Position numbers and translations under genes: made by a program
NCBI RefSeq assembly: GCF_000972845.2
Contig: NC_040011.1
Coordinates: 29,070,806-29,134,805 of the forward strand
Length of the DNA stretch: 64,000 nt
Reading direction: 5' to 3'
Source of the DNA: Larimichthys crocea
Taxonomy: Eukaryota; Chordata; Actinopteri; Sciaenidae
The notes under the pieces: model-generated
Told to the model about the DNA's origin: nothing
What the model saw: only the letters and a program-made list of their open reading frames with translations
Databases searched by the model: none
Shown: positions 49,030 through 61,159 of the stretch, piece by piece
How positions within the stretch are numbered: position 1 is the stretch's first letter
Layout: each line of letters opens with the position of its first letter

Positions 49030-49500
49030 ACACACACAAACACACACACACTAAAGCAAACAACGCTGCGCAGTTTATACACAGCATTACGCTAGGTTGC
49101 CAAGCAACGCAGTGGTTGTACTCACCTGTCTGAGCATCACTCTGAGCCTCGTGCACCGCGAAGTCTTCAACATTGCGCTCTTTCATTCAGCTTCTTTGCC
49201 TGACCATGCTCATGGAGCATGAGAACCAGTCCAGACTGTCTTTCCCATTATAACCAGTCCACTTCAAACATGTTTGCGCCGCAGTCACGTCAGCACAGAG
49301 GCCTTCACACGCCTCACTCAAAGTAGACCCTGAAGAGCAAACGTCACAATCAATGTTGGAGGTCCCAGCATGCAACCTGTTGAACACGCAACATCTCAGG
49401 TGCGTTTGATTTGCGTCACTTCGGACAGGTGGTTGCAGTCACAGGTGGCATGTTTGAGCACCGTGGCTTCATTCAGCCCACCTCAGCTCCACACACTATC
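49030..49500 (-). promoter_or_regulatory. Candidate CpG-rich promoter (minus strand)
   Basis: CpG is dense here compared with the rest of the window. Three CRE-like words are present: TCACGTCA (49285-49292), ACGTCAC (49341-49347) and TGCGTCAC (49412-49419). An RFX X-box-like palindrome GTTGCCAAGCAAC lies at 49096-49108. A consensus minus-strand splice donor (CAG|GTGAGT, exon end 49126) follows the CRE cluster in the minus direction. This arrangement fits a promoter and first exon of a minus-strand transcript. X-boxes are frequent at ciliary gene promoters, but here the box would lie just inside the first intron. A CA-rich run (49026-49051) borders the block. Confidence 0.4.
49126..49186 (-). 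other. Possible first coding exon (minus strand)
   Basis: An ATG at 49184-49186 opens 20 codons starting MKERNVEDFAV, ending at a consensus donor (ACAG|GTGAGT) that splits the next codon after one base. The initiation context is weak (T at -3), and an upstream ATG with a better context makes a short upstream frame that ends at the TGA just before this ATG. The exon could therefore be noncoding leader. The protein start is not one I recognise. Confidence 0.25.
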
Positions 49501-49504
49501 TACA
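49497..49504. repeat. 8-bp TSD, left of hAT element
   Basis: TATCTACA, identical to 50661-50668. Eight-base duplications are the hallmark of hAT-superfamily insertion. Confidence 0.9.
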
Positions 49505-50660
49505 CACGGGCGTCGCACCCGTGGGGGATGTGGGGGGATGCGACACCCCCACTTTTACAAAAAGACGATTTCACCCCCCCACACACACACACACACACTT
49601 TCTGAGATTTAAACCATTTACCCGTCCTCGCGGTCCACCAGCATACTGAAACGGAGCGCACGTCAGTTCTCCATAGGCTACATGAAAACCCATTGGTCCA
49701 GTTAGATCCATCCGGCCATCCAGCCAATCACAGCCATTTGACCAAACCCACCAGGTCCGCCGCGCGAAAAATAAAAAAATAAACATTTTTTCAGAGCTCT
49801 ATCTGCATTTCTTTATTACGAAGCAGACAGCGAGCAGAGGCTGTAACAGTCATCTGACCAGTAAGTAATGAGGAATTTTGTCGGTAACTAACAAAACTAT
49901 GTCTTGCTTTGTGACATTTAAGTCAATATTAACCAAGCCAGGTGGCAAACAAACTTAGCATCGAGTCAAGTTAATGGTAACTGACAGAAGGTTTGCTAAT
50001 TTGCAGACATCTACTTCTAAGTTTGATGATCAGACCATGTCTAAAAGGAAGAGACAGCAGACCATCGACTCATTTTTCAAGTCAAAGTGTCAAGTAAGTG
50101 GAGTTGTAGTGAGAGGAGGGAAACATCAAGCTAACGTTATTTATGTGCAATCATGTAAGATACACATCTGCTATAATTGCATAGCTAATCATGCCATATG
50201 TCGTTGGAAAGCTAAGAGTCTTGGTCAGTCTTGGTTAATTTTTCTGTCTTGTGGTGGGTTTTCAATATTCGCTTAATTTCTGTCAGATGTTTTTTAGTTT
50301 GTGAAGCACTTTGTATTGCATTCTTTATTTGTATCGTGTTGTGCTATATAAATAAAGATTGAGTTAGATGTTGGGGAGTTCTTTGACAGAAAATTGAAGA
50401 CTCAAATCCTGCTTCCAAACTACCATCACCAGTGATAGCAAGTAACAAGTAAATGTTTCTTCCATTTTTTGTTGCCAGGCTGGCAACAGGCCTTCAGCTG
50501 TTAGCCATAACTTGCCAAAGTTGATTGAGTGGTCAGAGCATTTTAATTATTTCTAGTTATACATATATATGGTTAATTTTCCCGATAATCGATGCAGATA
50601 ATTTCGCTCATGTGCCACCCCTAGAACACCCCCACTTTTTAAAGCGCTGTGACGCCCCTG
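49505..50660 (+). mobile_element. Internally deleted hAT-type DNA transposon
   Basis: The ends are CACGGGCGTCGCA and, reversed from the right, CAGGGGCGTCACA: imperfect terminal inverted repeats with 11 of 13 matches. A perfect 8-bp TSD flanks them. Inside, a leader exon ends at a GTAAGT donor (49861) and an acceptor TTGCAG ends at 50006. A short coding exon (ATG 50037) then gives MSKRKRQQTIDSFFKSK before a second GTAAGT donor (50094). That N-terminus resembles the start of ZMYM-like/hAT transposases of fish. No catalytic domain follows, so the copy is non-autonomous. An AATAAA word lies at 50351. A 14-bp word, ACACCCCCACTTTT, occurs in direct orientation near both ends (49543 and 50626). It inserted beside the CpG-rich promoter candidate. 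Confidence 0.85.
50007..50093 (+). pseudogene. Orphan first coding exon of hAT transposase
   Basis: The exon is framed by an acceptor (TTGCAG) and a donor (GTAAGT), with 19 codons from the ATG at 50037. The basic start and the QQTIDSFF segment resemble the leader of ZMYM/hAT-like transposases. The remaining exons are absent, so no functional transposase can be made. Open reading past the donor to 50276 is intronic read-through. Confidence 0.55.
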
Positions 50661-50668
50661 TATCTACA
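50661..50668. repeat. 8-bp TSD, right of hAT element
   Basis: TATCTACA, exact copy of the left TSD. Confidence 0.9.
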
Positions 50669-51105
50669 TCATGGGCCAGTTTTGGATTAGAACAATCAAA
50701 CTCTTCATAATGGTTCTTCAGAAACCTTTGAGTGATGTCACGGGTACCACGTCCATGTTTCATACTGTCTTTATTTTTTTATTTTTTTTAGGAAGAAGAA
50801 AAATCCACTTCCATTGCATTATTTGTAACACATACTGATTTGAGTACACCCCGTGGGAGTTGGTGCTAGTCTATTTCTTGGGCTTGGGCATGTTTCCAGG
50901 AAACAGAGACCCTAAGAAGTTACTGGTTCCCACACTTTTACACTATGATTTTTATACAGATTTAAAAAAAAAAACAAAAAAACAAGCTACAACACAAATA
51001 AGTTGGTGCTGGTAGATGGATTTTAGGGTGAGAATTTTTTGAGTCTCTGTTAATAATGAATGAATAGTATGGTCTAGACCTGCTATCTGCAAAATGGCAG
51101 AATAA
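50669..51105. other. Noncoding DNA
   Basis: No gene recognised. T-rich (50773-50790) and A-rich (50963-50984) runs only. Confidence 0.5.
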
Positions 51106-51109
51106 AATT

Positions 51110-51449
51110 GAATTGACTGCAGCTCTCTTGTTTTACCCTCCTATACAGTATTAAGGAGAAACTACAGTGGCCACAAAATGTGCGGCAAACGTGAAACACC
51201 AGAGCCAGTATTTAGTTTGTCTGTTCTGGACTACTTAAGGAACATGTCAGTTCAACATGGCAGACTGTGTGAAGAGGACCCAAGGGTATCTCTATATATA
51301 AAAGATCCATTTTAAGCTAACAAACACATAACAATTCTTATTTTCAGGTGATCTACACAAACAAAAAAACATAGTTATGCATATTATGTTTCATCTCTGC
51401 CATATTCTGTAAGTAGAGCGTCCTAAATCCTACACACTGGACCTTTAAA
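51110..51449 (-). mobile_element. Truncated non-autonomous fish DNA repeat
   Basis: The right end reads 'cctaaatcctacacactggacctttaa' in pieces (51422-51449). Reversed, this is the AAAGGTCCAGTGTGTAGG end that I recall from a very common fish element. The body contains 'ggagaaactacagtggcc', 'tttgtctgttctggactact' and 'cttattttcaggtgat', in the order seen in full copies. The opposite terminus with its matching inverted repeat is missing, so this copy is truncated or eroded. No coding capacity. Confidence 0.6.
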
Positions 51450-52794
51450 TGATAAATGTCCAGTGATTTAGCTGAAACTGTGAGATAGCTGTATAAATAT
51501 AGTTTCAACTGCACTCTAGTGGCATTTTGCCAACTGCATTGTAAGGTGGATGTGAGCAACTCAAATGCTCACATGTCCACTAGATAACTAACTGATGCAA
51601 GTTATCGTGTGTTACTTAGATGCAACACGCATTTATAGTAAATGCAAACAGCTGTGTTAAATCACATTTTATTTTTGGCAAGGCTTAGAAGGTAAGTATC
51701 TGGGTATCTGGATCAGGTCTACACAGTGCTGACTATGAAAATGTGAGTCTGTAGTCAGCCATAAATAGTAACAATGAATGTTTTAATCTTTGTAATATAC
51801 AGTATTAATGAATACTAGAGAAGTGTCCCTTTTTGACTTTTGTTTGAAGGATCTTTTGTTCACTCCAAAAGTGTCTCCCAGAGGCCATTTTCTCATTTCT
51901 CTGACTGAAGGTGAAGCAGATCGTACACTTCATGGATTTGGGTCTCAAGATAAAGGCAGTGTGCAGTCTGGCTATTTCAGCACAATCCTTACCCCCACAG
52001 GTGGATCAGATCCCTGCGGCACAACCCTCACCCCTTCTCTCCCAGATGATAAATATTTCAGGAAGAGAAATCAGTGGATATAAGGGAAGCTGTAAAGCCG
52101 CTGTGTATGACTTAGAAGATTCAAGTTAACATCATAGGGATGGAGGGGAAAGAAAAAAAACTTTGAGCATATCACTAGAATATGACTTGTACATTCTGAC
52201 CGTGCACAAATGAAATGTAAATCATATTTCTAAAATACATTTTCTTTTGCATCGATGCTCCTTTGAATGATGATGATCGTAGTGATTTATATTCATCAAT
52301 TATGCAGGAATTCAGAAAGTGATCGAGATTGTGCTTCAACATTACACGTTCTCTGTACAATATAGCTATAGCTGAATAATGGCTTCATGGATAAAAAAAG
52401 ATGAGGCTTGATCCGTGATCACAGGAATAATGATATATAATTAATCCTTTACATGTTTCACTTAATTCCACTATAATAATACATCAGATACGTGATACAA
52501 CCTCAGCATCTCTGAACACTACGCATCGATATAATTTTATGGTTATATATATGATTCACCCCGGCATCTCTTTACGGTCATTAAACAGGTTGCACGTGTA
52601 GGTCACAGGAGCTTTTTCCTCTGTCACTCTTTGCCATCCAGACAGCGCTGTTTTATTACAGTTACTAGAGCGCGAGTTAAAGGACAGCTCAGGGAACAGT
52701 CCATCCACCTTGTGTCTCCACTGTTTGGTTCATGTGGAGCAGGTGAAGGTCAGTCTGAAGCTGAGGGGATATCAAAGCCACTGTGTCTGTTAGA
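51450..52794. other. AT-rich noncoding DNA
   Basis: No gene recognised. Overlapping plus-strand frames at 51808-52129 (72-91 codons) have no domains. Confidence 0.5.
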
Positions 52795-52980
52795 CCTCTC
52801 TGTCACTTTATGTTCCCTTTCAGTAAAGTCTCTCTCTCTCTCCTTCTGCTTCTTTATAGCCAGGCTTTCTCTCTGACCTCACTATCCTCTTTCTTCCCCC
52901 TCATCTTCTCTCTTTTTCCGTCTCTTTCTCACTCTCGGTATGCCCGCCAACTTCCCCCTCGCTATCTTTTTTAGCTCTTC
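52795..52980. repeat. Pyrimidine-rich (CT) stretch
   Basis: A long CT/TTC-rich stretch with a pure CT core near 52829-52841. It generates serine/leucine/phenylalanine-rich frames that mimic hydrophobic proteins. Confidence 0.8.
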
Positions 52981-54570
52981 CTTCCGCTTTGTGTGTATGT
53001 CTGTCTGATTCAACATAGCCTCGATACAAGTCACTTTCTTTTCCCTGTGGCACAGTTAGTTAGTCAGTTGAAGTGCTGACTCCAGATCTTCACATTCAAT
53101 GAGTCTCATGCAGCCTGCACATCTGCAAAGCCTTGTCTATACAGCAAACAACATCTGTACCAAGGGCGGAATAGTCTTAAATCCTAAAATAGCATAGATA
53201 TCAGCAGATATGATCAGTCTCTGTGATAACCTCTGAAGGTTGCTCCTAAATATGCAAATTAGAGAGATGGTATTTTGTTAGCACATAGGTGGCAAATAGA
53301 TTGGTTGAATGATTCAATTACTCGGTTAAAACAGAACTTTTTTTACTTAAAGTTTTATGTTAAAGTGCTTTGTTGATGTTGCATAGTATGACTTTGAGAC
53401 TTTTGCAACCACCCAAGTTCCAAGTGTTTCTTTTCATTTAACACAGTGACCTCGGGCAGGGAAAGAGCGAGTTGCACTCACATACACACCTGGCAGCTGC
53501 CTTCACAGCTATGTATTTGTACTTGTGGCCACTGAGCATATCAACCGCAACAGTTTGGATTTAGCGGTTTGCTTTGGGAAAGTAGTTTTTGAGGCTTTGA
53601 AGACCACTTTCTTTCCAGTAGTTTCAGGGATTTGACTGGTGAGCAGTCAGCTTGTTACAAGATTTCATAAAATCATGACGAATTCACATGGCTGGCTAAG
53701 ATTTGACTGGTGTTCATGCACCAGCAACCATGCGCATGTACACCTGTCTTGTAGATTTTCAAAAAGCCTGGCACAGCTCCACAATTAATGTTCTAACTCA
53801 ACATAACACCCTGTCTAACTGCCAGATAACATGCATGCTTTAATGCTGGTATTGAAGTTAAAGCACTCTAAGAATGGTACTATCTAATATTAAACCATGA
53901 ACACTTTAGCTTTTATTTCAGTACAGATTTAAGTACAGTGGTGGACAGAACAGAGTATTGTATGTTTTGGGGAATATATATAAGTAATATGTGTAGCATC
54001 AGTGATGAGGAACTAAATTGCCATTTTGTGCATCCTTTGTAAAATATGGTAATGTGTTAAACACATCTAAATCTATAACAAAAGAATTTCCCATGAGGAA
54101 ACTGATGTCCTTGTACAAGAGGTTTATAATCGCCACAAGCAAATAAACAGCACCTTAAATTAAATTGGCATGGGAGGAGAAAACATATGTTGCACTGGTC
54201 CTGGGAGAACTGTTGCCCAATGGAAGAAATAGCTCAATGACATTGGGCGAAGAGCCAAGCCGAATCACCATCAGAGCGCAGAGGCTGCAGGAGGGGACAT
54301 TCATCAGCCTACCCCTGCCATACATTACCAATCAGTGTATAATGGAGGGCTTAAAGGATGGGTTCTCAATTTTTCAAGTTTGTCTAAAAGGAATAGTTGG
54401 GTGCCTATATGAACACTGAATCCTCTTGTTCACGCTGGGATTCCAGTGCAAGTGATATGGGACTAAATCTACAATCCAAGTTTCGTGCAACCAAAACTAC
54501 TTTAAGAATTACATCGAGTTAAACAAATCAAGACAATAGAGGATCTTTTTGTTAAGTCCTTCCACTGCAG
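52981..54570. other. Noncoding DNA
   Basis: Single-copy AT-rich sequence. An 84-codon plus-strand frame (54165-54419) has no recognised family. Confidence 0.5.
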
Positions 54571-54574
54571 CTCA

Positions 54575-54790
54575 GCACAGAAAAAGGACAGTGGCAGCTG
54601 AATGAGAGGGAGGGCGCCTGCCGCTCTCATGAACGCGCATAGCTCTTTGCCGCTACGTCATATTTTGTGAAGGTTCAACTTTTTCAACTTGGTGCTACTT
54701 CGGCTCACTGTGTGACCATGGCAACCACAGAAACTCAAGTGAGGGAACTGATACAGGAGCAGATTCGACTGGTATCTTAGTTATTTGAAT
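54575..54790 (+). other. CpG-richer block with small well-initiated frame
   Basis: A CpG-containing segment (54610-54660), including CTACGTCAT, precedes an ATG in an excellent initiation context (ACCATGG at 54716-54722). The frame runs MATTETQVRELIQEQIRL and stops two codons later at 54777-54779. A GTATCT donor-like word overlaps its end. It could be the leader exon of a transposon or gene whose remaining exons I cannot identify. Confidence 0.2.
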
Positions 54791-57455
54791 GATGAACCTC
54801 TTTGACAGTACAGAACAGACAGATCGATGAAGAGAATGCTCAAATTCTGGACAATAAACAATATTTCATAGTCAGTGAAACTAGAATTAACCATTCCCTT
54901 ATATTAAAATAAAACCTAATCTATTTAGCTGTGTGATGAGATTCTATTATGTGAGTACTGAATAGCAGCAGCCTGTGGTATACAGGCTTACAGGACTGGA
55001 GGTAGCCGGAAGCCTCTGTGGCGGCCTTGCACCGTGCCGATTCTGAAAAGAGAACACCAGTGTTGCCGGGCAGCAGAAATCGCTGGCTGTCTGCCAGCTC
55101 CTCGACTCAGACTGATTAAGTTTTTTCTCCAGATGAACTTTGGAATATATTTTGAACATAACAGGAACTGTGTCCCTCATCATTTCCGTTGTAAGCACAT
55201 TATGAAAGGATCTCTTAATGACCAGCATGAACAGGAGGAATGATTAGGAATGATTATAGCGTTCATATGGGTGGCTGTAGAGAGCTTGAACTTTTTCTCT
55301 TTTTTAAGGCTTGTGGTTTGGGATTTTTAGGATGTTTTTTTCTGTGTGAAATATGCCAAAAAAAAAAAAAAGCTTCAGTTTAAACTGATTCCTACGCAAA
55401 CAAACCATAAAATTGTTATGTTTCCTGCAGCCAGAGGACAGTGTTCTGCACAGTTTACACTATACAGGATTCTCTGGTGGCAAGGACAGAAAGACTATCT
55501 TTCCAGTAATCGAAAGAAACAGAGTATGCAGAGAAAACAAGAGTTCGCAGAAGTCATCCTATCTAACAAAAAACTTTTATTATATGATTTTCAGCTGTAG
55601 TTTTGCAAGGTTGAGCTTTCCAATATCCATCTTCTTTTTTTAAGTTTTAAAATTTCGATTTTTCTTGAAAATGAAGAGTTGAAATAAAGTGTTGTGTTGG
55701 ATGACAACCTGTGCAAATACAACTTATATTTCCTGCCAGACAGCATTATGTACTGCAAGCTTTTATAGTACGTTTTTATACATACATTACCTGGTCATAA
55801 CCTGGAAGATAACTGTGCTACAGACTTTTTTCTTGGTGTGTGAAGGTGGGTTATGCAAGGGCAAACCTGAAAATCTGTAACACTGGACTCCCAAAAGAGG
55901 TGTTAACATCAGATTTGCTAAATTTGGTACAAATCAACAAATACTCTCATTCTCAGATCATGTGTAGTGAACAAATTAGCTTATTTTATTCACTCCCTTT
56001 TGATCTGATTGATTGCTGGCTGCTATTAAGTATCCTCATTCCTATTAACCACCGCTGAATGGGCTGAGTCGTTTATTCCCCGTGCTTGACTGCTTAACCG
56101 AAATAAACCTTGGGATAATTGCTATAGGAGTGTACGGGGGTGGCAAATTGAGGTTGTGCAGTGCCCTACAGCCTATTTATAGATGTTCAGCCAACTGCTT
56201 TATGAAATAAAGTGAGAGCTAGCTGGTGCAGTTGTGTGGGTGCTAATGTGTGAATGTGGGTGGGAACTTGAATTTAGGGGGGGCGTAAATAGGTCCGTGC
56301 ACATGTGTAATTGTGTATGGATGTGCGTGCAGATGCATCTGTGTGTTTCTTCAAATGTGTGCGAGTATGTTGGCAGTTACTATGTGAACTTGTGTGCTGT
56401 TGCATGGACTTCACAAGGTCATATTGCTCAAAGTCATATGACAACTTAACTGCTTTTGTTCATCCGCAGGCTGTAATGGGTGGTAATGCATTTAACAGAC
56501 GTTACCCATGTGTATCCTGAAAAGAGCTTATTACAGACTTGGGACGGATCTTGGGGAAAATTTCACCTTTATGCATCAGCAAAATCTCAAATCTGTTTAT
56601 GTGAGTGAGAGATTGCACAGGTGTGTTTGGGATTTGGCAAATCAATATGTCATTTTACATTTGTGAAGTTCAGTCCAAGTATAATCTTGAACCATCAGAA
56701 ACTCAAAGACAACCCCAACGGTGGAATTCTATTGTAGGCACTCAATAGTTTATGAGCTAGACTGAAGTTATCAGCAAAGTTGTGCTGTATAAACATGGCA
56801 GTGCAACTTTTTTATTTATTTATTTTTTTGTTGTTGAATAAAATCAATTTAATTGTATTTCTTCCACAGCAGACATAAATGTAGTAGCTGCAGTTGACAC
56901 AACTGGACTGTAACTTGACCGTCTTGACTCTGCGTGGTTGGGAGCATTATGTAACCAAAGAAGTAGGTAATCTGTCTGCACTGCACACAAAGACACGTTC
57001 CAGTTTCTTTATGTGACCTCCATGTGGCTCTGATGACAACCACCCACTCACACTTTACTTTTAGAAAACTCAACTCTGCCTGCACCAACAGATACATGTT
57101 AGTCTTACTGTACAAATTCCCCAAACATGAACTGTAAAGCTTCATGTTCTCTACTACATTCATTATCCCTTTACTAAACCTAAGGAGATGGATATTTACA
57201 TATGCCTTTTCAAGTGCTATTTATTTGAAAATATTTTTTTAAGTGCTTTACTTTAATACTTTTATCTTTGTGAATCAAAAGGCATACATATTTGATATTT
57301 TATTCATGGTCAGAGGTGTTATAGTTTTGTATTTTTTATTATTATTATTATTTATATTTCATTTCTTTCTTTATTTATAAATTTTTTATTAAGTCTAGTC
57401 TCAAAGTGGTTTGCTCATTTCAGTTTAGTTTTTATTGTTTAAAAAATGTTCAGTT
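54791..57455. other. AT-rich noncoding DNA
   Basis: No gene recognised. A CpG-containing patch at 54998-55100 is open on both strands without a known domain. A13 lies at 55358-55371, and a degenerate GT-rich stretch runs 56220-56380. A 104-codon minus-strand frame (56849-57163) has no domains. TTA-rich runs occur near 57336-57356. Confidence 0.5.
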
Positions 57456-57458
57456 TTA

Positions 57459-57628
57459 GGGGTGCTCCAGTAGCTCACCTGGTAGAGTGTGCAACCCATA
57501 TACCGAGGTCCTTACTGCAGTGGCCTGAGTTAGATTATCCGCCTTCGGACCTTTGCTGTATGTCTTCTCTTCTCTTTCTTCTTTCCTGTCTGACTTCAAC
57601 TGCACCAACAAATAAAGGTGAAAAGCCT
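57459..57628 (+). mobile_element. tRNA-derived SINE, degraded
   Basis: Starts GGGGTGCTCCAGTAGCTCAC, with an A box TAGCTCACCTGGTAGAG (57471-57487). The B box is decayed (GAGTTAGATTATCC, 57537-57550). The CT-rich body and an 'aataaaggtgaaaagcc' end resemble the SINE at 33001. An AT microsatellite (57630-57652) follows, and no TSD is visible. It is older than the 33-kb copy. Confidence 0.75.
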
Positions 57629-57639
57629 GTATATATATA

Positions 57640-58082
57640 TTATATATATATGAACAAATTGGGCCATTTTGAACAAAGATAATTTTTCTGTAGATTTTAT
57701 TTTATTTTATTTAAATTAGTACATTTATTTGTATATTATTTGTTTTATATTAAATTTTTATTTCAGTTGTTGTTAACCTTGAGCCAGTAGCCCAAATGTG
57801 TGAGATAAATCATGCATTATAGGGGGTTGTATTAGAGTCATATTCACTTGTTTCTTTGCTCCCTACTCTGCCACACTGACCTGACAGTCTGGTAATAGAA
57901 GATTTTCCCATGTTTTCCCATGAGGAAACAAATAATCACACCCTGGACAAGAAGAGGTGGAAGTATGAATACATTAGCTCACATATGCTATCTCTTTAAG
58001 TTCAATTCATATTTCTTGCAACATGTCAAACCTGTAAAAGAATCGATTTGGACTAAAAGATCTAGGTATTGACTGACTTAAT
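57640..58082. other. AT-rich noncoding DNA
   Basis: AT microsatellite then single-copy sequence; no gene. Confidence 0.5.
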
Positions 58083-58345
58083 TGCTAATGTCAGTATGCT
58101 TACACAGTGACATGCAAATGTTTAGTAGGTAATGTACCATGATATCTTAGTTTAGCATGTTAGTATGCAAAAATTTGTGAAATACTCAACAAAGTCAAAT
58201 TTTGACCTGCCGATGGTGGCATTAGTATTACTTTTCTGGAGGCTATGGATATATGCACCAATTTTCAAGATTGGTGAGATATTTTAGTCTGGTCCAAAGA
58301 GGACCGATGGATAACAGACTAACAGACATTTCCATTCATAGAGCC
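58083..58345 (+). repeat. Second copy of the 21-kb composite repeat, shortened
   Basis: Shares with 21326-21935 the 'agtttag.gtgttagt.tgc' segment (58149-58168), 'ttttgacctgccgatggtggc' in part, and the end 'gagatattttagtctgg' (58275-58291). It lacks the tandem internal units, so it is a deleted, diverged copy of the same family. Confidence 0.6.
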
Positions 58346-59435
58346 TTGAGCATTGCTATGAGTCTTGCCTACAGTTTCTATCAAGGACCTAATAATACCT
58401 GCAACGCCAAATCTAACAACTCTAAAAATGACTTGGGTTCTCATAAGGACAACAATGTAAGTCTACAAAAACACACACAAAAAAAAACAATGTCAACTAC
58501 ATACACACCCACTGAAGGAATTCAAGCATCAAATGAAGGCTCCCAAACATCTGCCTGACTCTCTTCGTTAACTCCCCTGTAAGGTATGCTGAGCAAGACA
58601 GTAATGAAAGCGACTGCTCATCTGACGTTAATTGATCAAGCAGGTCCCGTGGGGACATTTATGTGAACAAAAGGAACAATTGCATTATTCAAGTCTCTTG
58701 AAAGGTTGAATCAATTAGTTATGTATCAGGCCCTGTGGTATCAAGGAAAAATAAATGAGAAAGGGACTCCTTGTATGTCTCAGACATATGAGATAGTGAC
58801 ACAGCAGTTGACTGAGACAGTACGTACATTAAGCACATAAGTCAGTCTATTATTACTTGAATCACTTTTTTTATGGGATTCAGACTGTGAGGGAAAAACA
58901 GCTGTCTAACCCATATTATATTTCTATCACAGACCTGGGCATCACAACAGAGTAGTTTCCAAATCTATTTGGCAGGAATTGTTTAACTGTACTGTGTTTC
59001 TCCTAAACTGTCGGGGCATGGAACCCCATTTAGGATTAGAGTTTAATGGGGCTTTTGGGGTTGAATCTTTTCTCAACAAGGCTTTTTCCAAGCCGAAGCC
59101 CCCCAGCTAAAACTGCAGGTGATTATGCATGGCTGTCAATTCCATTTAGCCTATGGTTCCAGACTTCAAAAATGGACATGAAGCCTTCAAGTTTGTGTTT
59201 TGCCCTGTCCATTTAGATGCTGGTGTTTATTTACCCAATACAGGACACCAGTGTGTGTCTTGGTAGTGATAAGGAGTAATCTGGAGGGTACACATTTGGC
59301 AGAAATCATTGTTGTGCTAGTGATGGTCTACGGCTCAATTTATATTTCATTATGCCCACTCCATGACTGGCATTTTCAAGTTGGGGATATGAAAGATTCC
59401 ACGGAGTGACACATCATCCCTCTGTTCCACAGTTC
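58346..59435. other. Noncoding DNA
   Basis: No gene recognised. A 101-codon frame (58253-58558) begins inside the repeat and is not a gene. Confidence 0.5.
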
Positions 59436-59439
59436 ATTT

Positions 59440-59860
59440 TCTAAATCCTAAACCTGAAGCCCCAAGAAATAATTCCAAGAAATCATTGTTTAAGGCGCTA
59501 ATTTCAGTGGCAAGCCTTGAAAATCTTATCAGAGTCTGCTGTCATTTGACATTGCCTTGGGCACTGAATATTTAAACAAATCTTCTCCCTGCTGCCCAAA
59601 AAGCTTGAGTGGCTGCAACCAAATTAATTTTTATCTTCTTCTGTAGAATGTTAGCCATCCATAAAAAAGATCAGGCCCAAGTTCTCTTCCCATTATCTCT
59701 GTTTATCCTGCAACTTGGCATGTCATATTTCTATCGTCTCTACTTTTTGAAAAAAACACAGCACATAATTTGGGGAAAGGGCTAGGGCCAATAAGGCTGC
59801 CCACAGTGATTTACAGCTGGAATTTTGGTATGATGGATGAACAAAGACGGTGTTTCACAA
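59440..59860. promoter_or_regulatory. Candidate conserved noncoding block
   Basis: Repeat-free DNA with a palindromic AAATTAATTT (59621-59630) and several words typical of enhancer DNA (CCAATAAGG near 59788). The regulatory role is an inference. Confidence 0.2.
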
Positions 59861-61155
59861 TTCCTGGGACCGTTGTGGCAGATGTATGATGATAGTTAGG
59901 TTATATTGAGTTGGCACAGTACTTTACCTTGGGATGCTGCGCTGAGGCAGTCTTTTATTTAAAAGAGCACCAGCTCTGATGGAACCTGAAACTTTTTTTA
60001 AATCTCCAGTGATATAGCTGTAACCTCCGACAACTAAATTTAGTTGTCAAGCCATATTCACCAAAACTCCCCCCCACTGCCTTGAATTGCTTTTGTTGCC
60101 AATAAATGTAAGATTATTTTAGCATCTATCATGAAGCGCTGGGAATGGCTGAAGCTTTTAGTGATTTCAGACACATAACTCCTCTACGGCGGTGGTTGTA
60201 TTGCTCAGGGCACAGCTATTCAGTTTAATATGCACAACGTAAAGCATGGAGTCAATCTTTATCTCCTCCAAGTCTTCAGCACCAACATATAATCTAATGA
60301 TTGAAATGAATCGATGCCAAAGGATTGAATTACATACATAGCCGCAAACCACTACAGTGACATTTTACAGTTACACATTTTTAGGTAATCACCCAAACTC
60401 AACTTTAAGGCTAATTTATCCAAAGGGGGAAAAAAGTTTATATGAAATGTAAACATTCCTTTGATTATCATGGTGACCTAAGTTGCCACTGACTCATAAA
60501 TTGCACTGGAGCTGTGCGATTAAGGCAGTTTTTATGCATGAAGATGCGGCAGTGCACTGCATGAGAGCTGTGAGGCCTTGTATTGAGACCTCAGTGCAAT
60601 CTCACCAAAGCAAGGGAATAATATACAGCATGAATTATCTTACAACAACTCCTCACAGTCTCATTTTATCTAAACTGAGAGTGAACTGAAAATACTAAAT
60701 AAAAAAAGTTAAGCATCACTGAGCACCTACCTTGGCTGCATTGGCACTAACATGTTGGCATCATTCTAGTGACAGAGAATGTCTTTCAGAGTCGCTTGAG
60801 AGACAATATTCTACAAAGAGGAGACTGAGATTGTCCAGTCCAGACCGTGAGGCAGGAGCTTGTCACCTTGTGGAAGGTGCAGAGAGCAGAATTGGGCTAG
60901 TAAAAATGAGAAGTGACAGGATATTGATTTGCTTATCGCGGCTGTGCAGACACACAGATGTGAAGGGCAAGAGAAGGGGGGTGTGTTGGGGTGGCAGTGG
61001 TTATCGGGCTTTCACGTCTGATAGGGAAGCTGAAAAAAGAAAAAAGGAAAGATTTATCAGCTGATTGCTTCGCCTCAATTTTTGTTCCACTTTCTTCGTG
61101 TGCTTTACTGTAAAAGGCACATACTTTTTGAAAGTAAATAAAAAGGGGGGGGCTG
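59861..61155. other. Noncoding DNA
   Basis: No gene recognised. A 110-codon plus-strand frame (60732-61064) ends in a lysine-rich run from an A-rich tract and has no domains. G runs occur near 60977-60991 and 61145-61152. Confidence 0.5.
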
Positions 61156-61159
61156 ATTA

